A stretch of 64,000 bases of DNA from Synechococcus sp. WH 8101 (GTDB lineage: Bacteria > Cyanobacteriota > Cyanobacteriia > PCC-6307 > Cyanobiaceae): contig NZ_CP035914.1 in assembly GCF_004209775.1 (NCBI RefSeq), positions 1,860,001 to 1,924,000 of the forward strand, written 5' to 3'. Made by a program: the position numbers and the translations under genes. Below are positions 44,919 to 53,725 of this stretch, piece after piece. Numbering within the stretch: the first letter of the stretch is position 1; the number at the start of each line of letters is the position of its first letter. The notes beneath the pieces were generated by a model. It saw only the letters and a program-made list of their open reading frames with translations, did not search any database and was not told the DNA's origin.

Positions 44919-46334
44919 CTAAAAAAGCATGGTGAGCTGCACCATTCCACTCAAAGAATTCGCTTGAGCATCACGTAGACTCACCAGCGGCAGATACGTG
45001 ATAGCAGGCTGAAGATAAAGAGCTGGAGCAAGAGAAATCTGCTTATAGACCTGAAGCATCAATTCATTGGAATTGAACGAATCGGCCAAGAAATCACGTG
45101 TATTAATACGAGCCCAGGAAAGCCCGAGACCAACACTGTCGTCAGGTCGACTCTTCAGGACTCCCTGAGCCGTGAGACCCGCAGTAATCGAAAGACTCAT
45201 CTGATTGGTCGTGGAGGGAGACCATCCCGTACTAATAAAACCATTGATGCCACTGCTATCCACTTCAGGGCGGAAACTCGAAAGCCGCTGATTCAGGAGT
45301 CCATACAAGCCCCAGGCTCCCAGCTCACTAAAGCAAAGCCCCGGATCAAAACGATCGCAAACCACAGATTCTCCTCCCTGGGACCAGACACCGAACCCAA
45401 AAGAGCCAGGCTTGAGGGCATTGCCAGCAACCCAACCGCTGCCGACCTCTGCAATAGCGAAGAGGGGTCCTGTCAGCGAAGGCGTAACCAGACCAGTCTG
45501 AATAGAGGCATCACGAAGACCAGCACGACCATCAAAAACTCCAGCACTGACATAGGCACGCGACAGAAAAAGTTCTGGCAACCATGTCGCAGTGACACCG
45601 AATGCAGAGTTGGTGTAGCCAGGCAAGCGCCCCAGAAGAGTGGGCATCGAGTAAACAGGGGTAAACGCCAAGCTGGTGAGGCTTGAAATCTCGTAACGGG
45701 GATCTCGCGTCACATCCGGACGGTTGATATTGGCGAATACGGTGCTGGCAGATTGCTTCCCTGCGACGAGTCGCAATCTCCTATCGAAAAGGTCCTTGCG
45801 CAGAGCAAATTCAAACAGCTCGGTGCGATCCAGAGGAGGAGCTGCCACAAGGCTGTTGCTGCCCTGGACACTTCCGCTCGGCAACCCTGCATCCGTCGTT
45901 GCATTCACCTGCAAGCCCTGCACCCAAATCCAGGTGTGATCCAGACCAATCGCCTTGCCTAGATCAAGACTCGCTTCCAGCAACAGCTCCTGAGCAGCCT
46001 CATTGGGATTGATCAGACCACCGGAAGGGCCTTCAGAAATCCCTCCAAACCACTGGTCGGTGCCGTTTCCCACCCAAACACCACTAATCCGAAGTGCTCC
46101 ATCAGCAGGTAGCCCTAGCAATCGCCCCAATTCTCCTGTTCCCGGAGCAGTCTGGGAAGCCGCAGGATTACTCGTGGGCGGTAGAACCTGAGCCATGACT
46201 GGCCGGGAAACGGCACCCAGAAGAAGCAAGAGATGCAATAACGAAACACGCTTCAACAGGTATCGGAGATTACGCAACAAACGGAGCCACCGTGAATCCC
46301 TCAAAGCATGACGACCCCAGCCAACCGATCCCAT
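44919..46334 (-). CDS. OprB-like outer-membrane porin, copy A
   Basis: About 471 residues from ATG 46334. A hydrophobic segment (VSLLHLLLLLGAVSRPVMAQ) is the signal peptide, followed by a Pro/Ala/Gly-rich linker and a beta-barrel domain with OprB-family features: GELGRLLGLPADGALRISGVW, ASLDLGKAIGL, KQSASTVFANINRP, GRLPGYTNSAFGV and a final aromatic residue (VQLTMLF). OprB porins admit sugars and other small solutes; the substrate here is inferred to be nucleobase-like from context only. The start is uncertain: a TTG at 46304 is shared with copy B. Paralogue of 52277. Confidence 0.82.
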   Translation of the reverse strand: MGSVGWGRHALRDSRWLRLLRNLRYLLKRVSLLHLLLLLGAVSRPVMAQVLPPTSNPAASQTAPGTGELGRLLGLPADGALRISGVWVGNGTDQWFGGISEGPSGGLINPNEAAQELLLEASLDLGKAIGLDHTWIWVQGLQVNATTDAGLPSGSVQGSNSLVAAPPLDRTELFEFALRKDLFDRRLRLVAGKQSASTVFANINRPDVTRDPRYEISSLTSLAFTPVYSMPTLLGRLPGYTNSAFGVTATWLPELFLSRAYVSAGVFDGRAGLRDASIQTGLVTPSLTGPLFAIAEVGSGWVAGNALKPGSFGFGVWSQGGESVVCDRFDPGLCFSELGAWGLYGLLNQRLSSFRPEVDSSGINGFISTGWSPSTTNQMSLSITAGLTAQGVLKSRPDDSVGLGLSWARINTRDFLADSFNSNELMLQVYKQISLAPALYLQPAITYLPLVSLRDAQANSLSGMVQLTMLF

Positions 46335-46551
46335 GAAGAAACCCTTGAAATATACACCAAAAGCATGATTGCACTGTTTTGCATTGCCGCAGTAGATATT
46401 CAGGGCTTCTAGTTCTTGGCTAAACAGAAACAAATTAGATCGGCCCTACGACTCACCTTGACTTGAGTGCAAATATTTGCGAACGAGACACCCAACGCAG
46501 GGTGACAAGCAGAAAAGTGATTACCAGACTTTATGGACGCAACTTTCTAAA

Positions 46552-47982
46552 ATGACTAGTCTTCTCGCCCGCAATGCCGAGGTTTTGGTCACAATGGATG
46601 GAGAGCGCAGAGAACTGCGAAATGCATCCCTTTATACCGAAGATGGCTGGATCAAGCAGATCGGTCCAGCCGAGGAACTGCCTCAGCATGCCGACACAAT
46701 AATTGATCTCACCGGCCAAATCGTTCTGCCAGGGTTGGTGAATTGTCACCATCACCTCAACCAGACCCTCACACGCAATATCCCAGCAGCCCAGAACAAC
46801 AACCTCTTCGCCTGGCTCAAGGCTCATTACAAGATCTGGGCAGGCACCACACCGGAAGCATCACGTCTCAGCGTGCTTGTGGGCTGCGCAGAGCTCGCCC
46901 TCTCCGGGTGTACAACTGTTTTTGATCATAGCTATGTCTTCAAGAATGGCAACAGCGCGGATGTGATCATCGAGGCTGCGCGTGAATTAGGCATCCGCTT
47001 CCACTGCAGCCGTGGTTCGATGTCCCTCGGGGAATCCAAGGGGGGGCTGCCACCCGATAGCTGCGTGGAGGAGGAGTCGGCAATCCTGGAGGATACGCAA
47101 CGCGTGATCAAGGCTTATCACAACAGCGAACCCGGTGCCATGACGCGGATCGTCGTCGCCCCCTGCTCACCCTTCTCCGTCACTCCTTCCCTGCTGAGAG
47201 ACTCAGCAGATCTGGCTCGCCAGTATGAGGGAGTAGGCCTCCATACCCACCTTTGCGAAACGTTCGACGAAGAGCGCTACACCCTCAACACCTACGCCCA
47301 GCGTCCCGTTGAATTCATGGAAAGCGTGGGTTGGCTGGGGAACGAAGTTTGGTTCGCTCATGCCATACATGTGGATGACCAGGAGATCGGCCAATTCGCC
47401 AGTTGCGGCTGCGGGGTCTCTCACTGTTCCTCCTCGAATATGCGCCTGGCGTCAGGAATTGCGCCCATCAAAAAATACATGGAAGCGGGTGTCAAAGTAG
47501 GGATTGGTGTGGATGGATCCGCTAGCAACGACAGCTCAAACATGATGCTGGAGGTACACACAGCCTTCCTCCTCGCGCGTCTGAAGATGGGGCTACAGCC
47601 ACCAGAAGGGCCCAGCCGCTTCATGAACTTGTCGCAGTCTCACCCAAGAAGGGCCAAGGAATGGATGACGGCTCGCGAAATACTCGAAATCGCCACTCTT
47701 GGGGGAGCCTCTGTAATCGGCAGAGACGACATTGGATCACTGGAAGTTGGCAAGTGCGCCGACTTCTTTACGATAGATCTACATACAGTGGACTATGCAG
47801 GTGCCCTTCAGGATCCAGTCGCTGCAACCGTATTCTGTGCACCACAGAAAGCTTACTTCACCGTTGTCAACGGCAAGGTGATTGTTGATCAAGGCCGACT
47901 GGCTACTGTCGATCTGCCGATGATCATCGAACAGCATAACGCTACTAGCGACAAGCTGATGGGAAATAGCGAGGTTCAATGA
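46552..47982 (+). CDS. 8-oxoguanine deaminase-like amidohydrolase
   Basis: 476 residues of the amidohydrolase family (TIM barrel with metal ion): metal-site opening PGLVNCHHHLNQTLTR, then LSGCTTVFDHSYVF, RGSMSLGESKGGLPPDSC, the substrate region VAPCSPFSVTPSL, HTHLCETFDEE, HCSSSNMRLASGIAP and the catalytic Asp in GVDGSASNDSS. This ordered set agrees with the 8-oxoguanine-deaminase subgroup, which overlaps with proteins annotated as hydroxydechloroatrazine hydrolases. It would convert 8-oxoguanine to urate. ATG 46552 is preferred over 46477. The MFS gene starts 1 base after its stop. Confidence 0.85.
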   Translation: MTSLLARNAEVLVTMDGERRELRNASLYTEDGWIKQIGPAEELPQHADTIIDLTGQIVLPGLVNCHHHLNQTLTRNIPAAQNNNLFAWLKAHYKIWAGTTPEASRLSVLVGCAELALSGCTTVFDHSYVFKNGNSADVIIEAARELGIRFHCSRGSMSLGESKGGLPPDSCVEEESAILEDTQRVIKAYHNSEPGAMTRIVVAPCSPFSVTPSLLRDSADLARQYEGVGLHTHLCETFDEERYTLNTYAQRPVEFMESVGWLGNEVWFAHAIHVDDQEIGQFASCGCGVSHCSSSNMRLASGIAPIKKYMEAGVKVGIGVDGSASNDSSNMMLEVHTAFLLARLKMGLQPPEGPSRFMNLSQSHPRRAKEWMTAREILEIATLGGASVIGRDDIGSLEVGKCADFFTIDLHTVDYAGALQDPVAATVFCAPQKAYFTVVNGKVIVDQGRLATVDLPMIIEQHNATSDKLMGNSEVQ

Positions 47983-47983
47983 G

Positions 47984-49213
47984 ATGAACGGATGGATTCG
48001 CTGGGGTATAACCCAGCTCTTCTTCGTCTTAAGCGTGATCTGCAATATCAGTTTCGCGATTTCATCACCCAACCTAATCAGTTCTCTAGGCCTAGAGGAG
48101 GCTCAGCTCGGCGAACTGGGTGGTATTTACTTTGCCTCCTTCTCGATAGCGCTGCTCATTATCGGAGGTCTTATGTCCACGATCGAGCCACGGCTTTTGC
48201 TGGGCGGTTCCGCGGTTGTGGCAGCGATCGGAGCCCTGATTCTGTCTGCTGCCAATGGATTCGAGGGAGCCCTGATCGCAAGGCTGCTGATGGGCGTCGG
48301 ACTGTCGACCGCTTTTGTTGGGGTGATCACCTACGTGAGCAAGGAATTCCCCCAGAACTTCGCCTTCATGGCCGCCCTGAGCAATGCCATCGCCAACCTC
48401 TGCTCGGCGCTGCTCGCCATCACTAATTCGGTGATTCCAATTCTTGCCGGCTTCCGAGCCCCCTTCCGGCTTCTGGCGCCGCTGATGCTGTTCACCGCTG
48501 GTCTGCTGTTTGTGGTTCTGAGAGAGCGCAAGAGCAGCAGCGAAAGTGCTTCCATTCCAGCCGAGGGAAGTCCTCAGGCCACGCTATCGGCAGCGGAGCT
48601 ACCCACTGCAATCTGCAAAATTCTCACAACTCCTCAGTTCTGGTATGTCGCTCTCTACTTCGGTGGACTTTTCGGATCGTTTCTGGCTTATGCCGATCTC
48701 TGGAACATCCCCTACCAGCTCAAGGTATTCGGGCACACCATCCAACATGCCTCGCTCCTGAATTCCGCCTTCCCCATCGGCATGTCTGTCGGCTCGCTGA
48801 TCGGTGGTGCTTGGGCGAACCGGGCAGGCTTTCTGATACCGATCCGAGTTTTTTCGATCGTTGCGCTGGTTACTGAAGCCCTGCTGTTTGGCAACGCTCT
48901 TCCTGAAGCAGGAGCTGGGTTTGCCTTCTTCCTGGTAGGCATTGGCTGCAGCGCCGCATCCCTGGCATTGGCCGCTCTTCCCGAGCACCTGGAGGCGATT
49001 CTTGTCCCCATTGCCACCACCTTCGTGATGACCTTCACGTATCTACTGAGTGCCCTCATTCAGGTCCTTGCCGGGCAGCCAGGTGGAAAGTCAGGAATCA
49101 CGACCTTCACGAGTTACCAGGGAAGCATCGCCACGATCGTGGTTCCGGTCGCCATCGCGGCGGCCTCCTCGTTCCTGATCCGGCGGCGAACCAGAGCAAC
49201 TGCCGCAATCTGA
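47984..49213 (+). CDS. Major-facilitator transporter
   Basis: 409 residues with 12 predicted helices and a central cytoplasmic loop (RERKSSSESASIPAEGSPQ). Family features include the helix 2-3 segment and RLLMGVGLSTAFVGVITYVSKEF. No drug-exporter or sugar-specific motif is clear. It starts 1 base after the deaminase stop, so it is very probably its partner, importing the purine substrate or exporting the product. Confidence 0.85.
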   Translation: MNGWIRWGITQLFFVLSVICNISFAISSPNLISSLGLEEAQLGELGGIYFASFSIALLIIGGLMSTIEPRLLLGGSAVVAAIGALILSAANGFEGALIARLLMGVGLSTAFVGVITYVSKEFPQNFAFMAALSNAIANLCSALLAITNSVIPILAGFRAPFRLLAPLMLFTAGLLFVVLRERKSSSESASIPAEGSPQATLSAAELPTAICKILTTPQFWYVALYFGGLFGSFLAYADLWNIPYQLKVFGHTIQHASLLNSAFPIGMSVGSLIGGAWANRAGFLIPIRVFSIVALVTEALLFGNALPEAGAGFAFFLVGIGCSAASLALAALPEHLEAILVPIATTFVMTFTYLLSALIQVLAGQPGGKSGITTFTSYQGSIATIVVPVAIAAASSFLIRRRTRATAAI

Positions 49214-49406
49214 ATCTATCCATGTTTTTCTTGGACAAGTCCAGCCAGGGACACCTTTCTTCAGCTATAAAGAACAAGCTGATTTACACTGAAAGAGACG
49301 TGAAACCACCTAGGCTTATCATAGGCAGACATTCAAAATGAGGCAAACCAATCCAATGAATACCTGCAGACTCCAACAAGAATCAAGACAACCCTACGGG
49401 TTCAAA

Positions 49407-50120
49407 ATGCTTCAAAAACTTTACGCAACAGGCCTCACACTGCTGATCCTTTTTTCAGCCTGCCTACCGGCTTCTGCTCTGGCATCGACAAATCTGGAGC
49501 AACAACTAAGCAACAAAAACGGAATCGCCCACTTGCTGCCGTCATTTCGTGATACCAAGGGGCGCTTTAAAGTTCCTGATCCCACTGAAAATGCTCAAGC
49601 TTTTCTCACAGCACAACAAACCCTCACCATCCTGATTGATCAAGCCGAAAGCCAGGCACTCAACCGCCTCAATCCAACTGAGTTGGAAAAGCGGCTCGCC
49701 AAGGCGCCCACACGCCTACCAGCGCGATGGAAACGCGCAGAAATTGCAGTGCGGACCGATGGTCGAACCCAGAGCTGCGCAGATGACGGACCAAATTGTG
49801 CTGCCTACGGTTCCGACTCGTTTTTAAACACTCTGGAACCAGTTGAGGGCCTTGGAGAAAGCTTCTACCGCAGCGTGAATGCGCGTGGGGAGGCACAGGC
49901 TCTTGTCTATGTGCAGCCAACAGCAGTACCCAGCGTCAGCAGACTCCTTCTTGCTGCGGCCAATTCTGCTGGGGTTTGGATTCCCGCTGCATACGCTTTA
50001 GGGCCAGCAGGAGGAGAGGCTTTCATGATTGTCAACAATTGCTTGGACCTTGCACAGGAAACCAATGGAGTACTCAAGCCTTCAGCGATGCTCGTTGCCG
50101 CTTTGCAATGGGTGGATTAA
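49407..50120 (+). CDS. Secreted 237-residue protein of unknown family, copy A
   Basis: Signal peptide MLQKLYATGLTLLILFSACLP, cleaved after ASALAS. The mature protein has a helical first half (TENAQAFLTAQQTLTILIDQ, NPTELEKRLAKAP) and a second half with RTDGRTQSCADDGPNCAAYGS (paired Cys), GESFYRSVNARGEAQALVYV and MIVNNCLDLAQE. No recognised domain. ATG 49356 or 49338 would add a further 17 to 23 residues. By eye it differs from copy B at about 16 positions, mostly in the first half. Confidence 0.75.
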   Translation: MLQKLYATGLTLLILFSACLPASALASTNLEQQLSNKNGIAHLLPSFRDTKGRFKVPDPTENAQAFLTAQQTLTILIDQAESQALNRLNPTELEKRLAKAPTRLPARWKRAEIAVRTDGRTQSCADDGPNCAAYGSDSFLNTLEPVEGLGESFYRSVNARGEAQALVYVQPTAVPSVSRLLLAAANSAGVWIPAAYALGPAGGEAFMIVNNCLDLAQETNGVLKPSAMLVAALQWVD

Positions 50121-50259
50121 AGGCGGGACAGGAAGAAACCATTGGAGCGCTAATACAACAAAAATAACAACAAAATCCAAACGCAGAATCACAGCACTCC
50201 CAATGCGAGCACCCAGAGAAAGCATTCGAATAGTTCGCATAAAAGCGACTGAACCAATG
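50121..50259 (-). pseudogene. Remnant of an ABM-domain membrane-protein gene
   Basis: These bases align with the end of the intact gene at 54447-54590: the blocks tggattaa, aataacaacaaaa, tccaa-cgcag, cacccag/cgcccag and agcattc-a are shared in order. Only the last 45 or so codons remain, including WFSRFYAN matching WLSRLYAN, and the frame is not maintained. It lies downstream of secreted protein A, in the same place as the intact gene after copy B. Confidence 0.7.
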
Positions 50260-50429
50260 CAAAACAATACCCTGCGCTGATCGCAGCATGATTTCCATAT
50301 CATCATGTCAACTTCATAACACTCTCTCACGGACCAACACAGTGTCAATTACGCCATGTCTTTGCGCTTGAAAAACCAACCAAGGTGATCGCGATGGCGA
50401 TGTTCTGATTCGCCATAGGGCAAGTCAGC

Positions 50430-50639
50430 TCAGCGGGCCTGGCCAAACGCCGCTATCTCTGCCGGTGTCGGATTCATCGCGATTGCCATCAACAGCAGGT
50501 CGGCAGCCAGCAGATGATCCCCCTCAGCAAGCAGTAAGCGTCTCAACAGAATCACATCGCCGTAGTCAGCAGCAGCGTTTCCACTGAGCAAACTCCGGGC
50601 CGTACCTCGGGCAACCACCAACTGAAGAGACATGCTCAT
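50430..50639 (-). CDS. Possible small hypothetical protein
   Basis: An open frame of 69 residues (MSMSLQLVVARGTARSLLSG, LLRRLLLAEGDHLLAADLLLM, AIAMNPTPAEIAAFGQ). The composition is plausible for a helical soluble protein, but it sits in the decayed part of copy A and has no counterpart in copy B. No family recognised. Confidence 0.35.
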   Translation of the reverse strand: MSMSLQLVVARGTARSLLSGNAAADYGDVILLRRLLLAEGDHLLAADLLLMAIAMNPTPAEIAAFGQAR

Positions 50640-50734
50640 GGCTTCAAGATGGCACCGCCAATGATTCCAGTGATGAGACAGCAGATTCTCAGCTGATTTG
50701 CCAGCCAGGCCCGGGCCGCTACGCCATCAGTGAT

Positions 50735-50839
50735 TGATAGGCCTCTGTCACCCGCCGGAAGGCCTCTGCCGGCGATCACTGCTTCGTTGGTCCGTGCAGC
50801 GTTGGTCCGTGCGGGTGCGCCGGCTGCTGTCAGCTCCGG
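50735..50839 (-). pseudogene. Internally deleted remnant of a J-domain gene
   Basis: Two blocks of the J-domain gene at 55865-56656 are joined here: tgataggcctctgtcacccg onward (55881-55917) and ctctgccggcgatcactgct onward (56049-56120). The join falls exactly on an 8-base repeat ctctgccg (50764-50771) that occurs in the intact gene at 55910 and 56049, removing 139 bases and shifting the frame. This is what is expected from slippage or recombination between short direct repeats. Confidence 0.85.
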
Positions 50840-50888
50840 TGCAGCTGGCAGAGTTCCTGATCCAGCAATGCCACCTAGAGAACAGCGA

Positions 50889-52220
50889 TTAAGAAGGGGG
50901 ATCGAGAGACGGCAGCAACCCTTCGGGATCCCACTGTTTCTTCATCTGCCGCAGCTGGGGCAGCTCAGAGCCGTAAGCAAGCTCCAACTCCCGCTGGTAG
51001 CGGACCGTGCTCGGATGCCGCTCCACCAGGTAGACGTGACAAGCCAACGACTCCAATGCATCGAAGACCTCATCGGCCCAACGACAGACGGCCTGCTGAT
51101 GCAGAGCATCTCCCGCCGACCAGAAGCCGGAGATCACAATCGACCACTCCGCATGACGGCCCCGGTACAGGCTGCTGGCCATCGGCTGATCGGCGACGGC
51201 GCCTCCGATGTGCTGGAGATCAATGCGGCAGAGACGATTCGGGGCCTTCCGCATCGCCTCCTCAAGGCGAGGCGCCAACGCATGACTCAGGCCTGAAGGC
51301 ACACTGACGGTGTAGATCCAGGAGCGCAGGCGGCGAAAGCGATCAGGCTCCACAGGTGGTTCAGGCGGCAGAACACCGTTGCGATCAGGGAGATTGAAAT
51401 CGGGCAGCCACTCCTGGCCCGCCACATGGTCATGCCAGCACTCCAGACCCTCGCGCAGAAAGGCCGGCAGCAATGCCTCATCGCCCTCCTGGAGCACCAC
51501 GTAACGCATCAGCTGTGCTTGCTCCTGGTCGGGAGGGACACCAAGCACGAACGAGCAGGCAATCTGCCGCGGCAAGCTCTCGGCACAGTTAAGGGCATCC
51601 ACAAGGAACGGGAGGGCATTGAGCTGTCGGATCCCATGCAGCGGGCGACGGGGATAGGTGCGCAAGGTCGTCTCCGTGATCACCGCCAGAAAAGGCGCCG
51701 CGCCGCGCAGCAGTCGCCAAACCTCCGATCCATCAGCATCTTCGGCTCGAATCTCGAATCGGTCCCCATTGGCACGCACTCCACGCATCGCCACCACGCA
51801 ATCGAGGGTGAGTCCGAAACTGCGGCTGAGGTGACCGATGCCACCCATGGTCAACAACCCGAAACCCGGCGTGGCGTGCGTCCCCACAGGCACCATCCGG
51901 TCGTGGGGCTCTAAGGCCCGCAGAACAGCCCCAACACCGCAGCCCCCCTGCACCGTCACCAAATCTCCACTGACCGTGACGCCCCTCAAATGAGCCGCCA
52001 GGTCAAGCATCAGGGCACCGTCACCACTGCAGAAGCGACTGTGGCCGCCACTGCGCACCCGCAGAGGTCGCTTCTGTGCGCAGGCTTGTCGAACGAACGC
52101 CGCAACCTCCTGCTCATCGCGAGGCTGGGCGATGGAGGCCGGATGGGCTGCAGCAGCATCGCCATTGAACACTGCGGCCAGCGCGGTCTCATAGGCCGTT
52201 TCGCCTTGGTGAAGCTCCAT
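50889..52220 (-). CDS. FAD-linked oxidase, berberine-bridge-enzyme type
   Basis: 443 residues. N-terminal FAD domain with the covalent-His motif RVRSGGHSRF, LMLDLAAHLRGV, TVQGGCGVG and TMGGIGHLSRSFGLTLDCVV; C-terminal substrate domain ending LRQMKKQWDPEGLLP, as in the BBE family. The second covalent attachment (a Cys in the GxC loop) is not seen; the segment reads VGTHATPGFG, so linkage is probably by His only. No signal peptide. Substrate unknown. It lies upstream of porin B on the minus strand, and a fragment of a second copy lies near 44830. Confidence 0.85.
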   Translation of the reverse strand: MELHQGETAYETALAAVFNGDAAAAHPASIAQPRDEQEVAAFVRQACAQKRPLRVRSGGHSRFCSGDGALMLDLAAHLRGVTVSGDLVTVQGGCGVGAVLRALEPHDRMVPVGTHATPGFGLLTMGGIGHLSRSFGLTLDCVVAMRGVRANGDRFEIRAEDADGSEVWRLLRGAAPFLAVITETTLRTYPRRPLHGIRQLNALPFLVDALNCAESLPRQIACSFVLGVPPDQEQAQLMRYVVLQEGDEALLPAFLREGLECWHDHVAGQEWLPDFNLPDRNGVLPPEPPVEPDRFRRLRSWIYTVSVPSGLSHALAPRLEEAMRKAPNRLCRIDLQHIGGAVADQPMASSLYRGRHAEWSIVISGFWSAGDALHQQAVCRWADEVFDALESLACHVYLVERHPSTVRYQRELELAYGSELPQLRQMKKQWDPEGLLPSLDPPS

Positions 52221-52276
52221 CGAGCGCTGCCGTCAGTACCGCCGACCTCTCGATAGCAAGACCACCACGATTGCCA

Positions 52277-53698
52277 TCAAAACAACATGGTGAGCTGCAG
52301 CAGTCCGCTCAAAGAGTCATTGCCTGCATCTTTGTTACCAACACGGGGCAGCAGCGTGAGGGTTGGCTGAAGGAAGAGGGCCTCGGCCAGAGCGATCTGG
52401 GCATATCCCTGCAGCATCAATTCATGAGAGTTAAAAGCCTCGGAGAGAAAGCCGCGGGTGTTGAGGCGAGCCCATGAAAGACCCACGCCAAGGCTGTCGT
52501 TCGGACGCGCCTCAAGAGGGCCCTGCAACGTGAATCCTCCGGTGATCGACGCATTCATCTGATTGGTGATGGATGGCGACCAACCAGCGCTGAAGAATGC
52601 ATTGATGCCGCTGCTGTCTTGGTCCGCTCGAAAACTGGAGAGACGCTGATCCAATAGCACATACAGTCCCCAGGCGCCCAAGTCGCTGATGCACTGCTGA
52701 GGGTCAAGAGGATTGCACAGCAACGACTCACCTCCCTGAGACCAGACCCCCACACCAAAGGAGCCGGGCTTACGGGCATCGCCAACGACCCAGCCGCTTC
52801 CCACCTCCATGATGTTGAACAGTGGACCGCTGAGCGACGGGGACGTCAACCCCGTCTGCACGGAGGCAGCACCAAGTCCTCCCCGTCCATCAAACACACC
52901 GGCACTCAAGTACGAGCGGTTGTCAAACCATCCCGGCTGAAGGGTGAACCTCAGGCCAAGCGCTGAATTGGTGTAGCCGGGCAGCCGACCCAGAAGCGTC
53001 GGCATGGAATACACCGGTGTGAAGGCCAGACTGGTGAGGCTGGAGACTTCGTAGCGGGGATCATCGGTGGCGTCGGGGCGATTCATATTGGCGAACACAG
53101 TGCTGGCCGACTGCTTGCCGGCAACAACACGCAGGCGCCCCTCAAAAAAGTCCTTGCGGATGGCGTACTCGAACAGCTCGGTGCGGTCCAGGGGTGGCGC
53201 AGCCACAAGGCTGTTGCTGCCCTGGACACTGCCACTGGCCCTTCCGGCGTTGGTCGTGGCATTCACCTGCAGTCCCTGAACCCAGATCCAGGTGTTCTCC
53301 AGACCAATTGCATTGCCCAGATCCAGGCTTGCCTCCACAAGCAGTTCCTGCGCTTCATCGGTGGACCTGGAGAGTCCTCCGGACCACTGCCCCGTGGCGT
53401 TCCCCACCCAAACACCACTAATCCGAAGCGCTCCATCAGCAGGTAGCCCCAGCAATCGCCCCAATTCACCCGTTCCCGGAGCAGCCTGAGAAGCTGCAGG
53501 ATTACTCGTTGGCGGATGAACCTGAGCCATAACTGGCCCAGGAACGGCACCCAGCACAAACAAGAGATTCAATAACGAAACGCGCTCAAACAGGTATCGG
53601 AGGTTGCGCAACAAACGGAGCCACCGTGAATCCTTCAAAGCATGATGGCATGCAAAACGAGGAAAACCAGTCCAATGAATACTTGCGGACTCCAACAA
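52277..53698 (-). CDS. OprB-like outer-membrane porin, copy B
   Basis: 473 residues from the first ATG (53698); a TTG at 53638 is the start shared with copy A. Signal segment VSLLNLLFVLGAVPGPVMAQ, the same linker and barrel motifs as copy A (GELGRLLGLPADGALRISGVW, KQSASTVFANMNRP, GRLPGYTNSALGL), and the same terminal VQ/LQLTMLF. Differences are concentrated in predicted loops, for example around residue 270 and just after the N-terminal linker. Its 5' end is divergent from and close to secreted protein B. Confidence 0.82.
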   Translation of the reverse strand: MLESASIHWTGFPRFACHHALKDSRWLRLLRNLRYLFERVSLLNLLFVLGAVPGPVMAQVHPPTSNPAASQAAPGTGELGRLLGLPADGALRISGVWVGNATGQWSGGLSRSTDEAQELLVEASLDLGNAIGLENTWIWVQGLQVNATTNAGRASGSVQGSNSLVAAPPLDRTELFEYAIRKDFFEGRLRVVAGKQSASTVFANMNRPDATDDPRYEVSSLTSLAFTPVYSMPTLLGRLPGYTNSALGLRFTLQPGWFDNRSYLSAGVFDGRGGLGAASVQTGLTSPSLSGPLFNIMEVGSGWVVGDARKPGSFGVGVWSQGGESLLCNPLDPQQCISDLGAWGLYVLLDQRLSSFRADQDSSGINAFFSAGWSPSITNQMNASITGGFTLQGPLEARPNDSLGVGLSWARLNTRGFLSEAFNSHELMLQGYAQIALAEALFLQPTLTLLPRVGNKDAGNDSLSGLLQLTMLF

Positions 53699-53725
53699 GA
53701 ATCAAGACAATCCTACGGGCTCAAA

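Larger units (their letters stand above)
44826..50839. repeat. Copy A of a duplicated gene block (decayed)
   Basis: Order left to right: oxidase fragment, porin A, deaminase plus MFS transporter, secreted protein A, ABM fragment, small frame, J-domain fragment. Each piece with a counterpart is in the same order and orientation as in 50889-56656. The deaminase/MFS pair has no counterpart there, and the guanine deaminase of copy B is missing here. Confidence 0.8.

Noticed and set aside
50889-52220. The BBE-type oxidase as a urate oxidase completing the purine pathway
   Set aside because: Attractive because 8-oxoguanine deamination gives urate, but the sequence shows only the general BBE fold and nothing specific for urate; flavin urate oxidases belong to another family.
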